From Elusimicrobiota bacterium (GTDB taxonomy: Bacteria > Elusimicrobiota > Elusimicrobia > FEN-1173), in assembly GCA_016715645.1 (NCBI GenBank), contig JADJZR010000019.1:1-64000 (forward strand): a stretch of DNA of 64,000 nt, written 5' to 3'. The notes under the pieces were generated by a model. That model did not search any database and was not told the DNA's origin. It saw only the letters and a program-made list of their open reading frames with translations. The number at the start of each line of letters is the position of its first letter. Positions within the stretch are counted from its first letter, which is position 1. The translations under genes were made by a program, and so were the position numbers. Positions 43,614 to 52,907 of this stretch are shown here, piece by piece.

Positions 43614-45739
43614 AAGATCTTTTGTTGGAAATCGGAACCGAAGAAATTCCCGCGCGATTTTTGTCTCCCGCCTTGAAGGCCCTGTCGGAGGACGGGCGGG
43701 CCCGGTTGGAAAAGGCGGGGTTTTCGTTTCAAGAGGTTCGAACCGTGGGCACGCCGCGCCGATTGGCGCTGGTGGTGACGGGGCTGTCGGCCAAGGCCCG
43801 GGATGTGGAGCAGGAGTTTTTGGGTCCTTCCTTGGCCCAAGCCAAAGACGCCGCCGGCCATTGGACGGGGGCCGCTCAGGGGTTCGCTCGGAACCAGGGG
43901 ATTCCGCTGGAAAAATTGGGCGTGAAAGAAACCGATCGGGGCCCCCGGTTGGTCTTCATTAAAAAGACGCCCGGGGCTCCCGCGGAAAAAGTGCTTCCCT
44001 CTCTTTTTGTGGACCTCATTCGGGCCCTTCCGTTCCCCAAAAGCATGGTGTGGGAGGAAAGCCGAGTGCCGTTTGCTCGGCCGATCCGCTGGATCGTGGC
44101 CCTGTGCGGCGCAAAACCCTTGGCTCTCACCGTGGCGGGGGTTAAATCCGGCCGTCGCACGTTCGGGTTGCGATTTCAATCGGCGCGGCCGTTTGACGTT
44201 CCGTCGCCGGATCGATACGCCGCGTTATTAAAAAACCATTGCGTTATCGTTGACCCCAACGAGCGGCGAAAATTGATTGTCCAGCAAATCGAACACGTGG
44301 CCAAAACCCACCACGGCCACATCCCGTTGGATCGGTACCCGGACCTGCTTGAAGAGGTGTCTCACTTGGTGGAACATCCAGTGGCCGTGGTCGGCAAGTT
44401 CGACCCCCGTTTTTTGGCGGTTCCGTTGGAGGTGCTGGTTGTTTCCATGAAAAAACACCAAAAATATTTCCCCGTGTTCAAAGACGAATCGTGCCGAGAG
44501 TTGTTGCCCTGTTTCGTGGCCGTGCGCAACGGTCTCTCGGATAACCAAGCCGTGGTGCGGGAAGGGTATGAACGTGTTTTGGCGGCCCGGTTGAGCGACG
44601 CGGCGTTCTTTTTTGGGGAACACGCCAAACGATCGTTGGCGTCGCGGGAAGGGGATTTGGCGGGCGTCGCTTTTCTTTCACCCACGTTGACCTTGAAAGA
44701 CAAAACCGAACGGGTGGTTCGGTTGGCCGTCGGGTTGGCGCAGGACACGTTGCGGTTGAGCGCTGACGAAATCAAGGCGGTGGAACGGGCGGCCCGGTTG
44801 GCCAAGGCCGATTTGACAACGGGGTTGGTGGGGGAGTTTCCCGAGTTGCAGGGCACGGTGGGCCGTCTGTACGCCGAGCGGGACAACGAAACCTCGGAGG
44901 TGGCCCGGGCCCTTGAAGAACATTATTGGCCTTTGACGGCCGAGGGGACGCTTCCGTCGTCCGTGGTGTCATCGGTGGTGTCGGTGGCGGATAAACTGGA
45001 CACCTTGGCCGGCAACTTCTTGGCGGGAAAAATTCCTTCGGGGTCCCAAGACCCGTATGGGCTTCGCCGAGCGGCGGTGGGTGTGCTTCGGATTCTGGAA
45101 TCCCGCCGCTGGCCGGTCTCCGTGCCGGACTGGGTGGATCGGGCGTTGTCGCTTCTGCCCGCCGGGTTGGGTGACGCCGACAAAGCGCGCCGATCCTTAG
45201 CGGATTTTTTTCAACAGCGATGGGCCGCGTTGGCGTTGGCGCGGGGGTTTCGCTCGGACGAAGTGGACGCGGTGACGTCCGCCGGGTTAACCGATGTGGG
45301 GGACGCTTGGGCGCGACTGACCGCGATTCGGGACGTCAGACGCCATCCCGATTTCGGTCCGTTGTCGGTGGCGTTTAAACGGGTGGCCAACGTTCTCAAA
45401 CAGGCGGAAAAAAAAGGGGACGTTTCGGAGGGCGCGCCCCAAGCGGACTTGTTCCGCGTGGAGGCCGAAACGGTGTTGGCCGCCGAAACATCGTCGGTGG
45501 CAAGCCGGGCGCATCCTTTGTTGGCGGCGCGGGATTACAACGGGTATTTGTCGGCGTTGGTTTCACTTCGGGCGCCGGTGGACGCATTTTTTGTTCAGGC
45601 GGTGGTGATGGACCCGGACCCGGATCTTCGGCGCAATCGGCTGAGGATGTTGGCTTCTGTTCGGGCTCTGTTTGACCGTGTGGCTGACTTTTCTCGGTTA
45701 CAGGACACGGCCGGGGCCGCGGTTTTGAGCCGCCCTTGA
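43610..45739 (+). CDS. glyS: Glycyl-tRNA synthetase beta chain
   Basis: 709 residues from ATG 43610. MKDLLLEIGTEEIPARFLSPAL is the canonical start of the beta subunit. It contains the B3/4-like and HD-like core (VVSVADKLDTLAGNFLAGK with GSQDPYGLRRAAVGVLRI) and a C-terminal anticodon-binding domain. Needed with GlyQ for tRNA-Gly recognition. The open frame upstream of 43610 is the shadow of glyQ. Repeat D follows 34 bases after the stop. Confidence 0.96.
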   Translation: MKDLLLEIGTEEIPARFLSPALKALSEDGRARLEKAGFSFQEVRTVGTPRRLALVVTGLSAKARDVEQEFLGPSLAQAKDAAGHWTGAAQGFARNQGIPLEKLGVKETDRGPRLVFIKKTPGAPAEKVLPSLFVDLIRALPFPKSMVWEESRVPFARPIRWIVALCGAKPLALTVAGVKSGRRTFGLRFQSARPFDVPSPDRYAALLKNHCVIVDPNERRKLIVQQIEHVAKTHHGHIPLDRYPDLLEEVSHLVEHPVAVVGKFDPRFLAVPLEVLVVSMKKHQKYFPVFKDESCRELLPCFVAVRNGLSDNQAVVREGYERVLAARLSDAAFFFGEHAKRSLASREGDLAGVAFLSPTLTLKDKTERVVRLAVGLAQDTLRLSADEIKAVERAARLAKADLTTGLVGEFPELQGTVGRLYAERDNETSEVARALEEHYWPLTAEGTLPSSVVSSVVSVADKLDTLAGNFLAGKIPSGSQDPYGLRRAAVGVLRILESRRWPVSVPDWVDRALSLLPAGLGDADKARRSLADFFQQRWAALALARGFRSDEVDAVTSAGLTDVGDAWARLTAIRDVRRHPDFGPLSVAFKRVANVLKQAEKKGDVSEGAPQADLFRVEAETVLAAETSSVASRAHPLLAARDYNGYLSALVSLRAPVDAFFVQAVVMDPDPDLRRNRLRMLASVRALFDRVADFSRLQDTAGAAVLSRP

Positions 45740-45773
45740 CAGGTTCTCGTTTATGGATTATAAAAGGTTCGCG

Positions 45774-45892
45774 GTAACTACCCAGGTCCCTCATCCGCCC
45801 CTTCGGGGCACCTTCCCCCAAGAGGGGAAGGAAAAACAAAGATTTTCCCTCTCCTCGTGGGAGAGGGCAGGGTGAGGGACCTGAGCAGTTGC
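45774..45892. mobile_element. Intergenic MITE-like repeat D
   Basis: Ends GTAACTACCCAGG and CCTGAGCAGTTGC, with inner TCCCTCA/TGAGGGA. The flanks GGTTCGCG and AGTTCGGT agree at 5 of 8 only, an eroded duplication. Hairpins: GCCCC-TTC-GGGGC (covaries with GCTCC-TTC-GGAGC of repeat C), CCTTCCCC/GGGGAAGG loop CAAGA, CCCTCTCC/GGAGAGGG loop TCGTG. Between glyS and the LysM gene. Confidence 0.8.
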
Positions 45893-45924
45893 AGTTCGGT
45901 TTATATAGACACCAGGAGGTCCCG

Positions 45925-46974
45925 ATGAAGCGTGTATCCGTCCTCGCCCTAGTATTGGCCTTCGCCCCGTTTGTTTGGGCAGAGGAGGCTGTTTCGCCGG
46001 AAGAAGCGGACCTGTCCGTTGACGCCGCGGCGGTTGAACCAGCGGATTCGTCTGTTCCGGTCGCTGACGAAACGGTTGTTGATGCGCCCGCGGCAGAACC
46101 CGTTGTCGATGCGCCCGTGGCAGTGGCCGAGCCGGTGACAGCTGTGGCTCCCGTTGAAAAGCAAGAAATTCCGTCTGAGTCCGTGGCGGTTTCGTCCCAT
46201 AAAGTGGTTCGGGGCGACACGTTGTGGGCTTTGGCCGGGTCCTATTTGCAGGATCCTTTTCTCTGGCCCAAGATTTTCGAGGCGAATCGAAGTCTCATTC
46301 AGGACCCGCACTGGATTTACCCGAGCCAAGAGTTCGTGATTCCATCCATGGAAGCGGCGGCGACGATGGCCTCGGCCGAACCCGCGCCGGTGGCGGAGCC
46401 GGTTGCGGCGGCGCCCGTCGTGGAAGCGGAACCTGTTCCTGTGGAAGAACCGGCGGCGGAAGCCCCTACGGCGGTTGCGGCGGAAGACATGGACGTGGAG
46501 CCGGCTCCGGAAAAGAAAATGGTGGAGGCTACGGAGGACCTGGTGGTGGAAGCCCCGGTCGAGGATGAATTGACGAAAGATGCGAACGAGGCCAAAAAGA
46601 AGCGGACCCTGGCGGTGCCCGGGGCCGGGTTTATGGGGGGCGTGGCCGATTCGTTTATTGCCGATGAAAATTGGGAATACGACGGATACGTTCTCCGGGA
46701 TCGGGACCAGCGGATGATGATTTCCCAAGGCGACGTGGTCTACTTGAACATCGGAGCGGCATCCGGCGTCAAACCCAAAATGGTGGCCAACCTTTATCGC
46801 GTCGGCAAAAAGGTCCGCGACCCGTACCTTAAAACAAAGTCCGGCCGGATGGTTAAACGGGTGGGCGCCGTGATGGTCACGGGGGCGGTGACCGAAGAGG
46901 GGTGCACCGCCGTGGTGACGAACAGTTTGGAGCCCATTCGCATCGGCGATATTGTTAAATTCTCCGCCCGCTGA
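45925..46974 (+). CDS. Secreted LysM-domain protein
   Basis: 349 residues from ATG 45925, with AGGAGGT (45914-45920) 4 bases upstream. A signal peptide (MKRVSVLALVLAFAPFVWA) is followed by an Ala/Pro/Glu/Val-rich low-complexity linker, one LysM domain at residues about 91-140 (HKVVRGDTLWALAGSYL...WPKIFEANRSLI, a peptidoglycan-binding fold), a second A/E/P/V-rich linker, and a C-terminal beta domain (DEWEYDGYVLRDRDQRMMISQGDVVYLNIG-like, from about 245). The layout fits a periplasmic protein tethered to the cell wall. No catalytic residues seen. Confidence 0.82.
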   Translation: MKRVSVLALVLAFAPFVWAEEAVSPEEADLSVDAAAVEPADSSVPVADETVVDAPAAEPVVDAPVAVAEPVTAVAPVEKQEIPSESVAVSSHKVVRGDTLWALAGSYLQDPFLWPKIFEANRSLIQDPHWIYPSQEFVIPSMEAAATMASAEPAPVAEPVAAAPVVEAEPVPVEEPAAEAPTAVAAEDMDVEPAPEKKMVEATEDLVVEAPVEDELTKDANEAKKKRTLAVPGAGFMGGVADSFIADENWEYDGYVLRDRDQRMMISQGDVVYLNIGAASGVKPKMVANLYRVGKKVRDPYLKTKSGRMVKRVGAVMVTGAVTEEGCTAVVTNSLEPIRIGDIVKFSAR

Positions 46975-46980
46975 GTCGAT

Positions 46981-47364
46981 GTGAGCCGCGGCTTTTTATT
47001 TTTTGTTTTGTTGGCCGCGGGCGTGTTTTACGGGTGGGACCGCGGTGTGACGGAAGACGGGATCGGATCGTACATCGTGTCCCGTCCGCCGATTCGCGGG
47101 GGCGACAGGGTTCTTTACGTTTTGGCCGGGTTCCACGAGTTGTGGAACCAAGATAAAAAAGCTCTGCTGAATTATCAGCGATTGATGCGGCATTATCCGA
47201 ATTCGCGTTACGGCGATGAGGCGTGTTTTGGCGTGGCCTCTTCTTACGAGCGGTTGCATCAGAGGGGCAAAGCCCTGGAAGCGTATCGGACGTATTTAAA
47301 AAAATATCCCCAAGGCCGGTTTTTCCGGTCGGTTTCCAACAATATCGGATATCTGGGAGGATGA
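46981..47364 (+). CDS. Small TPR-like membrane-anchored or exported protein
   Basis: 127 residues from GTG 46981, six bases after the LysM gene. A short hydrophobic N-terminus (RGFLFFVLLAAGVFYGW) may be a signal anchor. Residues about 50-120 carry two TPR-like repeats (LLNYQRLMRHYPNSRYGDEACFGVASSYER, ALEAYRTYLKKYPQGRF) as in BamD/YbgF-type helpers. It overlaps dprA by 4 nt. It probably works with the LysM protein at the envelope; exact role unknown. Confidence 0.65.
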   Translation: MSRGFLFFVLLAAGVFYGWDRGVTEDGIGSYIVSRPPIRGGDRVLYVLAGFHELWNQDKKALLNYQRLMRHYPNSRYGDEACFGVASSYERLHQRGKALEAYRTYLKKYPQGRFFRSVSNNIGYLGG

Positions 47365-48659
47365 CGGTTTTCTCAGCCGACCAGCCTGTGTCCCCCATGT
47401 TTCCGACCAACGAAAAAGACGCGCGTCATTTGATTAACCTCACCGATTCGATCGGACCGGTTCGTTTTGCCCGGTTGGTGGAACGGTTCGGATCGGCGGT
47501 GGACGCGTTGAGGGCGGGGGCCGGGCCCTGGAAAGACGTGGACGGGTTTGGAGTTTCGGCGGGCGACTACTTTCAGGCCGTTGTCGATGCACGGCTGAGA
47601 TGGGAAGAAGAAAAGAAAAAGTTAACCGGCTTGGACGTTCGCATCCTGTGCGCTCTCGACGACGAATATCCGGAGCCGTTTCGGACTTTGCGGGACGCTC
47701 CGCCAATTCTCTACGTGCGGGGCGTTTTAAAACATTCTGACAGCATCGGGGTGGCGCTGGTGGGATCGCGCCGATCCACCGCGTACGGTGTGGCGGCCGC
47801 CGAACGGCTGGGTCGGGAACTGGCTCAGGTGGGCGTGACGGTGGTCAGCGGGCTGGCCCGAGGCATTGACGGCGCGGCTCACTCCGCCGCGTTGAAGGCC
47901 GGGGGGCGGACCGTTGGAATTTTGGGAAGCGGATTTGAGCGTTTTTACCCGCCGGAACACCGTCGGTTGTCGGATCAAATGGCTGAAAAGGGCGCGGTGA
48001 TCACGGAATTTCCGTTGACGGCGGGACCGGACGCGGGCCATTTCCCTCGTCGAAACCGATTGATCGCGGCGTTATCGGTGGGAACTGTTGTGGTGGAAGC
48101 GTATGAGCGGAGCGGGGCTTTGATTACCGCCGGACTGGCGGCCGAATTGGGGCGGGACGTGTTCGCGGTGCCCGGATCCATTTTTTCGCCTGTCAGCCGG
48201 GGCCCTCACCGTCTCATAAAAAACGGAGCCAAACCGGTGGAAAGCGCCATGGACATTCTAGACGAAATCCGCGTCTTTCACACCCTCATGGCCGCCTCAA
48301 TGGATAACCCAGTTTCCGCGGAAAAAAAGGAACCCGTTGCGACGACCGCACCCAGATCCGTTGATTTGGTTTCGTCCCCATCGCCAACCGACTCGAACGT
48401 TGGCGCCCAAACGTTCGCCCCCGCTGAAGCGGGCCAAAAGGCCCGTGCCGTTGGCGAAGAGGGCCGAATGGCCCGCCGAAGGGCCCTGATAGGAGAATTG
48501 TCGTTAACTCCGCGGGGGATAGACGGGCTGGCGTGTGCGTTGGGACTGTCAGCGAGCGAAACGGCCCGTGAACTTCTGAAATTGGAACTGGCCGGGCTGG
48601 TTCGGGCCCTGCCGGGGAAACAATATGTGCGAACAGAAATTTCGTTAACGACGGTCTAA
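47361..48659 (+). CDS. dprA: DNA processing protein DprA
   Basis: 432 residues from ATG 47361. A SAM-like N-terminal region (LINLTDSIGPVRFARLVERFGS) precedes the Rossmann-type core: VGSRRSTAYGVAAAERLG, SGLARGIDGAAHSAAL, GILGSGFERFYPPEH, FPRRNRLIAAL, and ALITAGLAAELGRDVFAVPGSI. A C-terminal winged helix (LTPRGIDGLACALGLSASETARELLKLE) completes it. DprA protects incoming single strands and loads RecA in natural transformation. It sits immediately before topA, a widely kept order. Confidence 0.93.
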   Translation: MTVFSADQPVSPMFPTNEKDARHLINLTDSIGPVRFARLVERFGSAVDALRAGAGPWKDVDGFGVSAGDYFQAVVDARLRWEEEKKKLTGLDVRILCALDDEYPEPFRTLRDAPPILYVRGVLKHSDSIGVALVGSRRSTAYGVAAAERLGRELAQVGVTVVSGLARGIDGAAHSAALKAGGRTVGILGSGFERFYPPEHRRLSDQMAEKGAVITEFPLTAGPDAGHFPRRNRLIAALSVGTVVVEAYERSGALITAGLAAELGRDVFAVPGSIFSPVSRGPHRLIKNGAKPVESAMDILDEIRVFHTLMAASMDNPVSAEKKEPVATTAPRSVDLVSSPSPTDSNVGAQTFAPAEAGQKARAVGEEGRMARRRALIGELSLTPRGIDGLACALGLSASETARELLKLELAGLVRALPGKQYVRTEISLTTV

Positions 48660-48671
48660 CAAGGGCACCTT

Positions 48672-50870
48672 ATGGCGAAATCACTTTTAATAGTCGAATC
48701 TCCCACCAAGGAACGCACCATCGGTCCCATGCTGGGAAAAGAGTTCGTGGTCCGCAGTTCGTTTGGGCACATCCGGGACCTCCCGAAAAAGGAGTTGGGA
48801 GTGGATGTGGAGAAAGATTTTAAACCCACGTATGTCAATTTGCCGAAAGCCAAAAAAATATTGACCGAACTGGGAACCTTGGCCAAAAACGCCGACACGG
48901 TCTATCTGGCCACCGACTTTGACCGGGAAGGGGAGGCGATTGCTTGGCATTTAAGCCAAGCGCTGATGATCCCGAAGGGAAAAGCGAAGCGCATCACGTT
49001 TCACGAGATCACCCGGGAAGCCATTCGCGACGCCGTCCAACATCCGCGATCGATTGATGAATCGTTGGTGGACGCCCAACAAGCCCGCCGGGTGCTGGAC
49101 CGACTGGTGGGATACCGTTTGTCGCCTCTGCTGTGGAAAAAAATTCGGCCGGGCCTGTCCGCGGGGCGGGTGCAATCGGTGGCGGTACGGCTGATTTGCG
49201 CGCGGGAAGAAGAGATCGAAAAATTCAAGTCCGAAGAATATTGGACGTTGACCGCGTTGTTGGAAAAGGGCGGGTCAAATTTTTCCGCCGGTCTGTTTTC
49301 CAAGGGCGAAACCAAATTCAATAAATTTTCGTTTCGCCACAAGGGATCGGTGGACGACGTGTTGGCCGACCTGCAAGGCGCGACGTACACCGTTAAGACG
49401 GTCGAACCCAAAGAACGCCGCCGGTCGCCGGCGCCGCCGTTCACAACGGCGTCGTTGCAACAAGACGCATCGCGGCGGTTGCATTATTCGGCGTCGCGAA
49501 CGATGGTGGTGGCCCAACAGCTTTACGAAGGCATCGAAGTAGAACCCGGCGAAGGGCCGGTGGGGCTCATTACTTACATGCGGACCGATTCCGTGACCGT
49601 TGCCAAAGAGGCCCAAACGGACGCGACGGCTTACGTGAAAAAGACCTTCGGAGCCGATCATTTGCCGCCCAAACCGCGGGTGTACAAAACCAAAAGCAAA
49701 GGCGCCCAGGAAGCCCACGAAGCGATTCGGCCGACGCTCCCCTCCCGATCGCCGGAATCCGTTCGCAAATATTTAGAGCCGGACCAATTTAAAATGTACG
49801 AGCTCATTTGGCGGCGGTTCATGGCCAGCCAAATGGCGGACGCGGTGTTCGATACGGTCACAGCGGACATTGCCGCCAAGGGGTATTTGTTTCGAGCGAC
49901 GGGACACACGCTCAAATTTCCCGGATACCTGGCGGTCTACGGCGAGGTGGCTGAAGACGACGCGAAAAAGGACTCGGACGACTCCGCCAAGGCGCTTCCT
50001 CCTCTGTCGCCGGGGGATCCCTTGACGTTGAAAGACCTGAAACCGGAACAACATTTCACCGAACCGCCTCCGCGATACAACGAAGCGAGTTTGGTGAAAA
50101 TGTTGGAAGAGCACGGGATCGGGCGGCCGTCGACCTACGCGCCGATCATGCACACGATTGTGGACCGCGGCTACGTTCGACTGGAAGAGAGGCGGTTTTA
50201 CCCGACGGCTCTGGGCCGCGTGGTGGACCGGCAGTTGGTGGACCATTTTCCAGAGATCGTCAATGTGGATTTCACGGCCAAATTAGAGGCCCGCCTGGAC
50301 GACATCGCTGAATCGCGCGAGGACTGGGTGAAGGTGATGAGAGATTTTTATGTGCCCTTCGAGGCGGAGATCAAGAAAGCCGGCAAGGGCATGGCGAAGG
50401 TGGAAATGAAACCCGAGCCCACGGACGAAAAATGCCCGAAATGCGGCGCGCCGATGGGCATTTTGGAAAACCGGCTCGGACGATATTTGTCGTGCAGTCG
50501 GTATCCCGACTGTAAGAGCACGATCCCGGTGGACCGGGAAGGCAAAAAAATCGTGCCCCAGGAGACTTCGGAAATCTGTCCCCAATGCGGGAAGCCCATG
50601 GTGATCCGCCAGGGACGGGGGTTTGGCGGGCGACCGAACCGCTACTTGGCCTGCACGGGCTATCCGGACTGCAAAACCACGTTTTCTATTGATAAAGAGG
50701 GCAATAAAATAATCCGCCCGAAACCCGAACCCACGGAATTCAACTGCGAAAAATGCAAACGGATGATGTGGAAACGGGTGGGCAAACGGGGCCCCTTTTT
50801 AGCCTGTTCCGGGTTTCCCAAATGCCGCAACATCAAACCGTTCCCGCCCAAAAAACCGGATGGAGATTGA
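48672..50870 (+). CDS. topA: DNA topoisomerase I
   Basis: Relaxes negative supercoils through a 5'-phosphotyrosine link. Toprim motifs appear at LLIVESPTKERTIG and ATDFDREGEAIAWHL; the active tyrosine is in GLITYMRTDS (Tyr302). Three C-terminal C4 zinc ribbons follow: CPKCG...CSRYPDCK, CPQCG...CTGYPDCK and CEKCK...CSGFPKC. 732 residues. Its stop overlaps the xerC start by 11 bases. Confidence 0.96.
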   Translation: MAKSLLIVESPTKERTIGPMLGKEFVVRSSFGHIRDLPKKELGVDVEKDFKPTYVNLPKAKKILTELGTLAKNADTVYLATDFDREGEAIAWHLSQALMIPKGKAKRITFHEITREAIRDAVQHPRSIDESLVDAQQARRVLDRLVGYRLSPLLWKKIRPGLSAGRVQSVAVRLICAREEEIEKFKSEEYWTLTALLEKGGSNFSAGLFSKGETKFNKFSFRHKGSVDDVLADLQGATYTVKTVEPKERRRSPAPPFTTASLQQDASRRLHYSASRTMVVAQQLYEGIEVEPGEGPVGLITYMRTDSVTVAKEAQTDATAYVKKTFGADHLPPKPRVYKTKSKGAQEAHEAIRPTLPSRSPESVRKYLEPDQFKMYELIWRRFMASQMADAVFDTVTADIAAKGYLFRATGHTLKFPGYLAVYGEVAEDDAKKDSDDSAKALPPLSPGDPLTLKDLKPEQHFTEPPPRYNEASLVKMLEEHGIGRPSTYAPIMHTIVDRGYVRLEERRFYPTALGRVVDRQLVDHFPEIVNVDFTAKLEARLDDIAESREDWVKVMRDFYVPFEAEIKKAGKGMAKVEMKPEPTDEKCPKCGAPMGILENRLGRYLSCSRYPDCKSTIPVDREGKKIVPQETSEICPQCGKPMVIRQGRGFGGRPNRYLACTGYPDCKTTFSIDKEGNKIIRPKPEPTEFNCEKCKRMMWKRVGKRGPFLACSGFPKCRNIKPFPPKKPDGD

Positions 50871-51772
50871 CGAGGCCCTGCATCGGTTCGACCTGCATTT
50901 AAGAGGGGAACAGAATCTCGCCGCGGCCACGCGGCGGGCGTACCGGTCGGACCTGGCGGACTTTTCCGACTATTGGCGCCGGACCCACGGCGAGCGGCCC
51001 ATCGAAGAGGCGGACCGATCGGTTCTGCGGCCCTATTTGGCGAGGCTGGGCGAACGGGACTGGCGGCGGTCCACGCTCCTACGCAAATACGAATCCCTGT
51101 GGGCATTTTTTCGATTTCTAAACCGCAAAGGCTTTTGCTCCCGCAACCCAACGGACGGCCTTTCGCGGCCGAAACCGGAACGACGGATCCCCTCCTTTTG
51201 GGGAAGGCGACGTGGCGCGATTGTTGTCGTCGGCGGATCCGAACCCAAAGGCCGGATCGGCGGTGCGCGTGGCCCGGGACCGGGCGATGTTGGAATTGCT
51301 CTATTCGTCGGGTTTGCGCGCGGAGGAGACGGTGTCGTTGGCGGTCTCGGCGGTGGATCCGTGGGACGGCGCGGTGCGGGTGTTCGGGAAAGGCTCCAAA
51401 GAGCGGCTTGTCCCCGTGGGGGAACCGGCTCTTCGAGCGGTTCGAGACTATCTTAAACTCCGCGGGATCGATTTGATGTCGCCAGGTGAACAGGCCCGAA
51501 GTCCGCTGTTTGTCGGACGATCGGGACGACCGCTGAACGTGCGGACACTTCGTCGGGTCGTGGACGGGGCGGCGCGGGTTGCGGGTTTGCGCCACGCCCA
51601 TCCTCACTTGTTGCGCCACTCGTTCGCGACGCATTTGTTGAACCGGGGGTGTGATTTGCGTTCCGTGCAAGACATGCTGGGCCACAAAAATTTATCCACG
51701 ACACAAATCTACACGCACGTCACCACCGAACGCCTGCGCCAGGTTTACGAGAAAGCCCACCCGAGGGCCTAG
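50860..51772 (+). pseudogene. xerC: Tyrosine recombinase XerC-like, one frameshift
   Basis: The core-binding N domain (residues 1-100: LHRFDLHLRGEQNLAAATRRAYRSDLADF) ends at a frame break near 51196-51200, where one extra T in TCCTTTTGGGG fits best. The catalytic domain continues in the next frame (open from GTG 51212) with SSGLRAEE (Arg), a Lys in FGKGSKERLVP, HPHLLRHSFATHLL (HxxR) and TQIYTHV (Tyr). All catalytic residues are present, so a sequencing or assembly indel is as likely as real loss. XerC resolves chromosome dimers at dif with XerD. Confidence 0.85.
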
Positions 51773-51797
51773 TGTCGCAACCCGCGCATTTCCTCCC

Positions 51798-52760
51798 ATG
51801 ACCGTCGATCCGGTTGTTCCCGACAAAATTCGTTTGTTGATGGAAGAAGCCTCTTGCGACCGGGCGGAAGCCGAGTTGGCCATGTCGCTGGCGGGGTTCG
51901 ATTTGGAAAAAGCGATCCGGACCATCGGGACGTTGTTGCGCCACATCGTCGTGGTGAAAGGCAAGTTCGTGGACGCCCAGCAAAATTTGTATGGACTTCT
52001 CATTTTGATCGCCGACACCCGCCGCGACCAATTCATTCGGGTTCGGGCGGTGGTGTCGTACAACCCCGCGCTGTTTGAAACGACGTTGGGTCAACATTGG
52101 TACGAATTTGAAAAGGACATTTACGCCGCGCGGTTGGCGGAGGGGGCGTTGCAACAGGTGAGCCAGGACCTGGAACGCTCTTTTTTGGAAGACTTAGGGG
52201 CGCGTCGGGACGAATTTTTTCCGGCGCTCAAATCCCCGTCGGGGACCAACCTGGCGGCCGTGTTGGACGGGGCGGTGAAAAAATCGTTCCCCCGGGGCCT
52301 GACGTCGGAATACGTGCCGGAGGTCATTGACTGGAACCAGTTTCGCCGGTTTCCGATCAAAGGCGAAGAACGGCCGGCGGTTTCTTCGGAAGGAGTTCCC
52401 AGCGGATCCAGCGCCGAGGAGGCCCTGCGCATTCAAATGGAGGTGCGGGAGGATCCCAAAGGGAGTCCTCTCAAAGAGGTTCGTGTGGGCGACCACGTGG
52501 CGGTGGTGTTGGCGGACAACCGCGACATCGCCCACTACATCGCCAAACTGTTCGGCCTCCTGAACGAATCCGGCCCGCGTCCGATGGACGTTCCCGTGGA
52601 AACCGTGCAACGCCACGAAGGGCGGGTTCGGTTGCACGTGCGCTTGTCCGCCGGGATCCTGGGATACGCCGAGGCGCCTGAAACCCTTTGTGTCCGTGTC
52701 CGTCCCCGCGAAACCGACCCCTGGTGGCGCCGAATGCTCCAGCGCGAATCGTCCCAATAG
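51798..52760 (+). CDS. Conserved protein with UBA-like N-terminus, function unknown
   Basis: 320 residues from ATG 51798. Residues 7-45 (VVPDKIRLLMEEASCDRAEAELAMSLAGFDLEKAIRTI) look like a UBA-type three-helix bundle, as at the N-terminus of EF-Ts or in NAC proteins. The rest alternates charged helices and beta segments with no family I recognise, including KSFPRGLTSEYVPEVIDWNQFRRF and a C-terminal beta region (VGDHVAVVLADNRDIAHYIAKLFGLL). No signal peptide, so cytoplasmic. It lies between xerC and the dcw promoter. The function should not be guessed. Confidence 0.7.
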   Translation: MTVDPVVPDKIRLLMEEASCDRAEAELAMSLAGFDLEKAIRTIGTLLRHIVVVKGKFVDAQQNLYGLLILIADTRRDQFIRVRAVVSYNPALFETTLGQHWYEFEKDIYAARLAEGALQQVSQDLERSFLEDLGARRDEFFPALKSPSGTNLAAVLDGAVKKSFPRGLTSEYVPEVIDWNQFRRFPIKGEERPAVSSEGVPSGSSAEEALRIQMEVREDPKGSPLKEVRVGDHVAVVLADNRDIAHYIAKLFGLLNESGPRPMDVPVETVQRHEGRVRLHVRLSAGILGYAEAPETLCVRVRPRETDPWWRRMLQRESSQ

Positions 52761-52813
52761 TCACCGACCCTTCGTCCCTCGCCCCGCTGTCTCGTCCGTC
52801 TCGTCCCCGCCCC

Positions 52814-52842
52814 TTGACAAAAGGGCGCGGCTTGACTATGCT
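52814..52842 (+). promoter_or_regulatory. dcw cluster promoter upstream of mraZ
   Basis: A consensus TTGACA at 52814-52819, a 17-base spacer and TATGCT at 52837-52842. Transcription should start near 52849, just before the MraZ boxes. Confidence 0.75.
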
Positions 52843-52851
52843 TTCAGGGCG

Positions 52852-52897
52852 GTGGAGAAAAGTGGGGAAAAGTGGTGAAATTTGTGGAAGAGTGGGA
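52852..52897 (+). promoter_or_regulatory. MraZ operator: tandem GTGGNN boxes
   Basis: GTGGAG, GTGGGG and GTGGTG begin at 52852, 52862 and 52872, exactly 10 bases apart. Further GTGG copies start at 52884 and 52892. MraZ family proteins are known to repress the dcw operon by binding such direct repeats. Their position right after the predicted transcription start fits autorepression. Confidence 0.75.
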
Positions 52898-52907
52898 GGA
52901 TCCGTCT

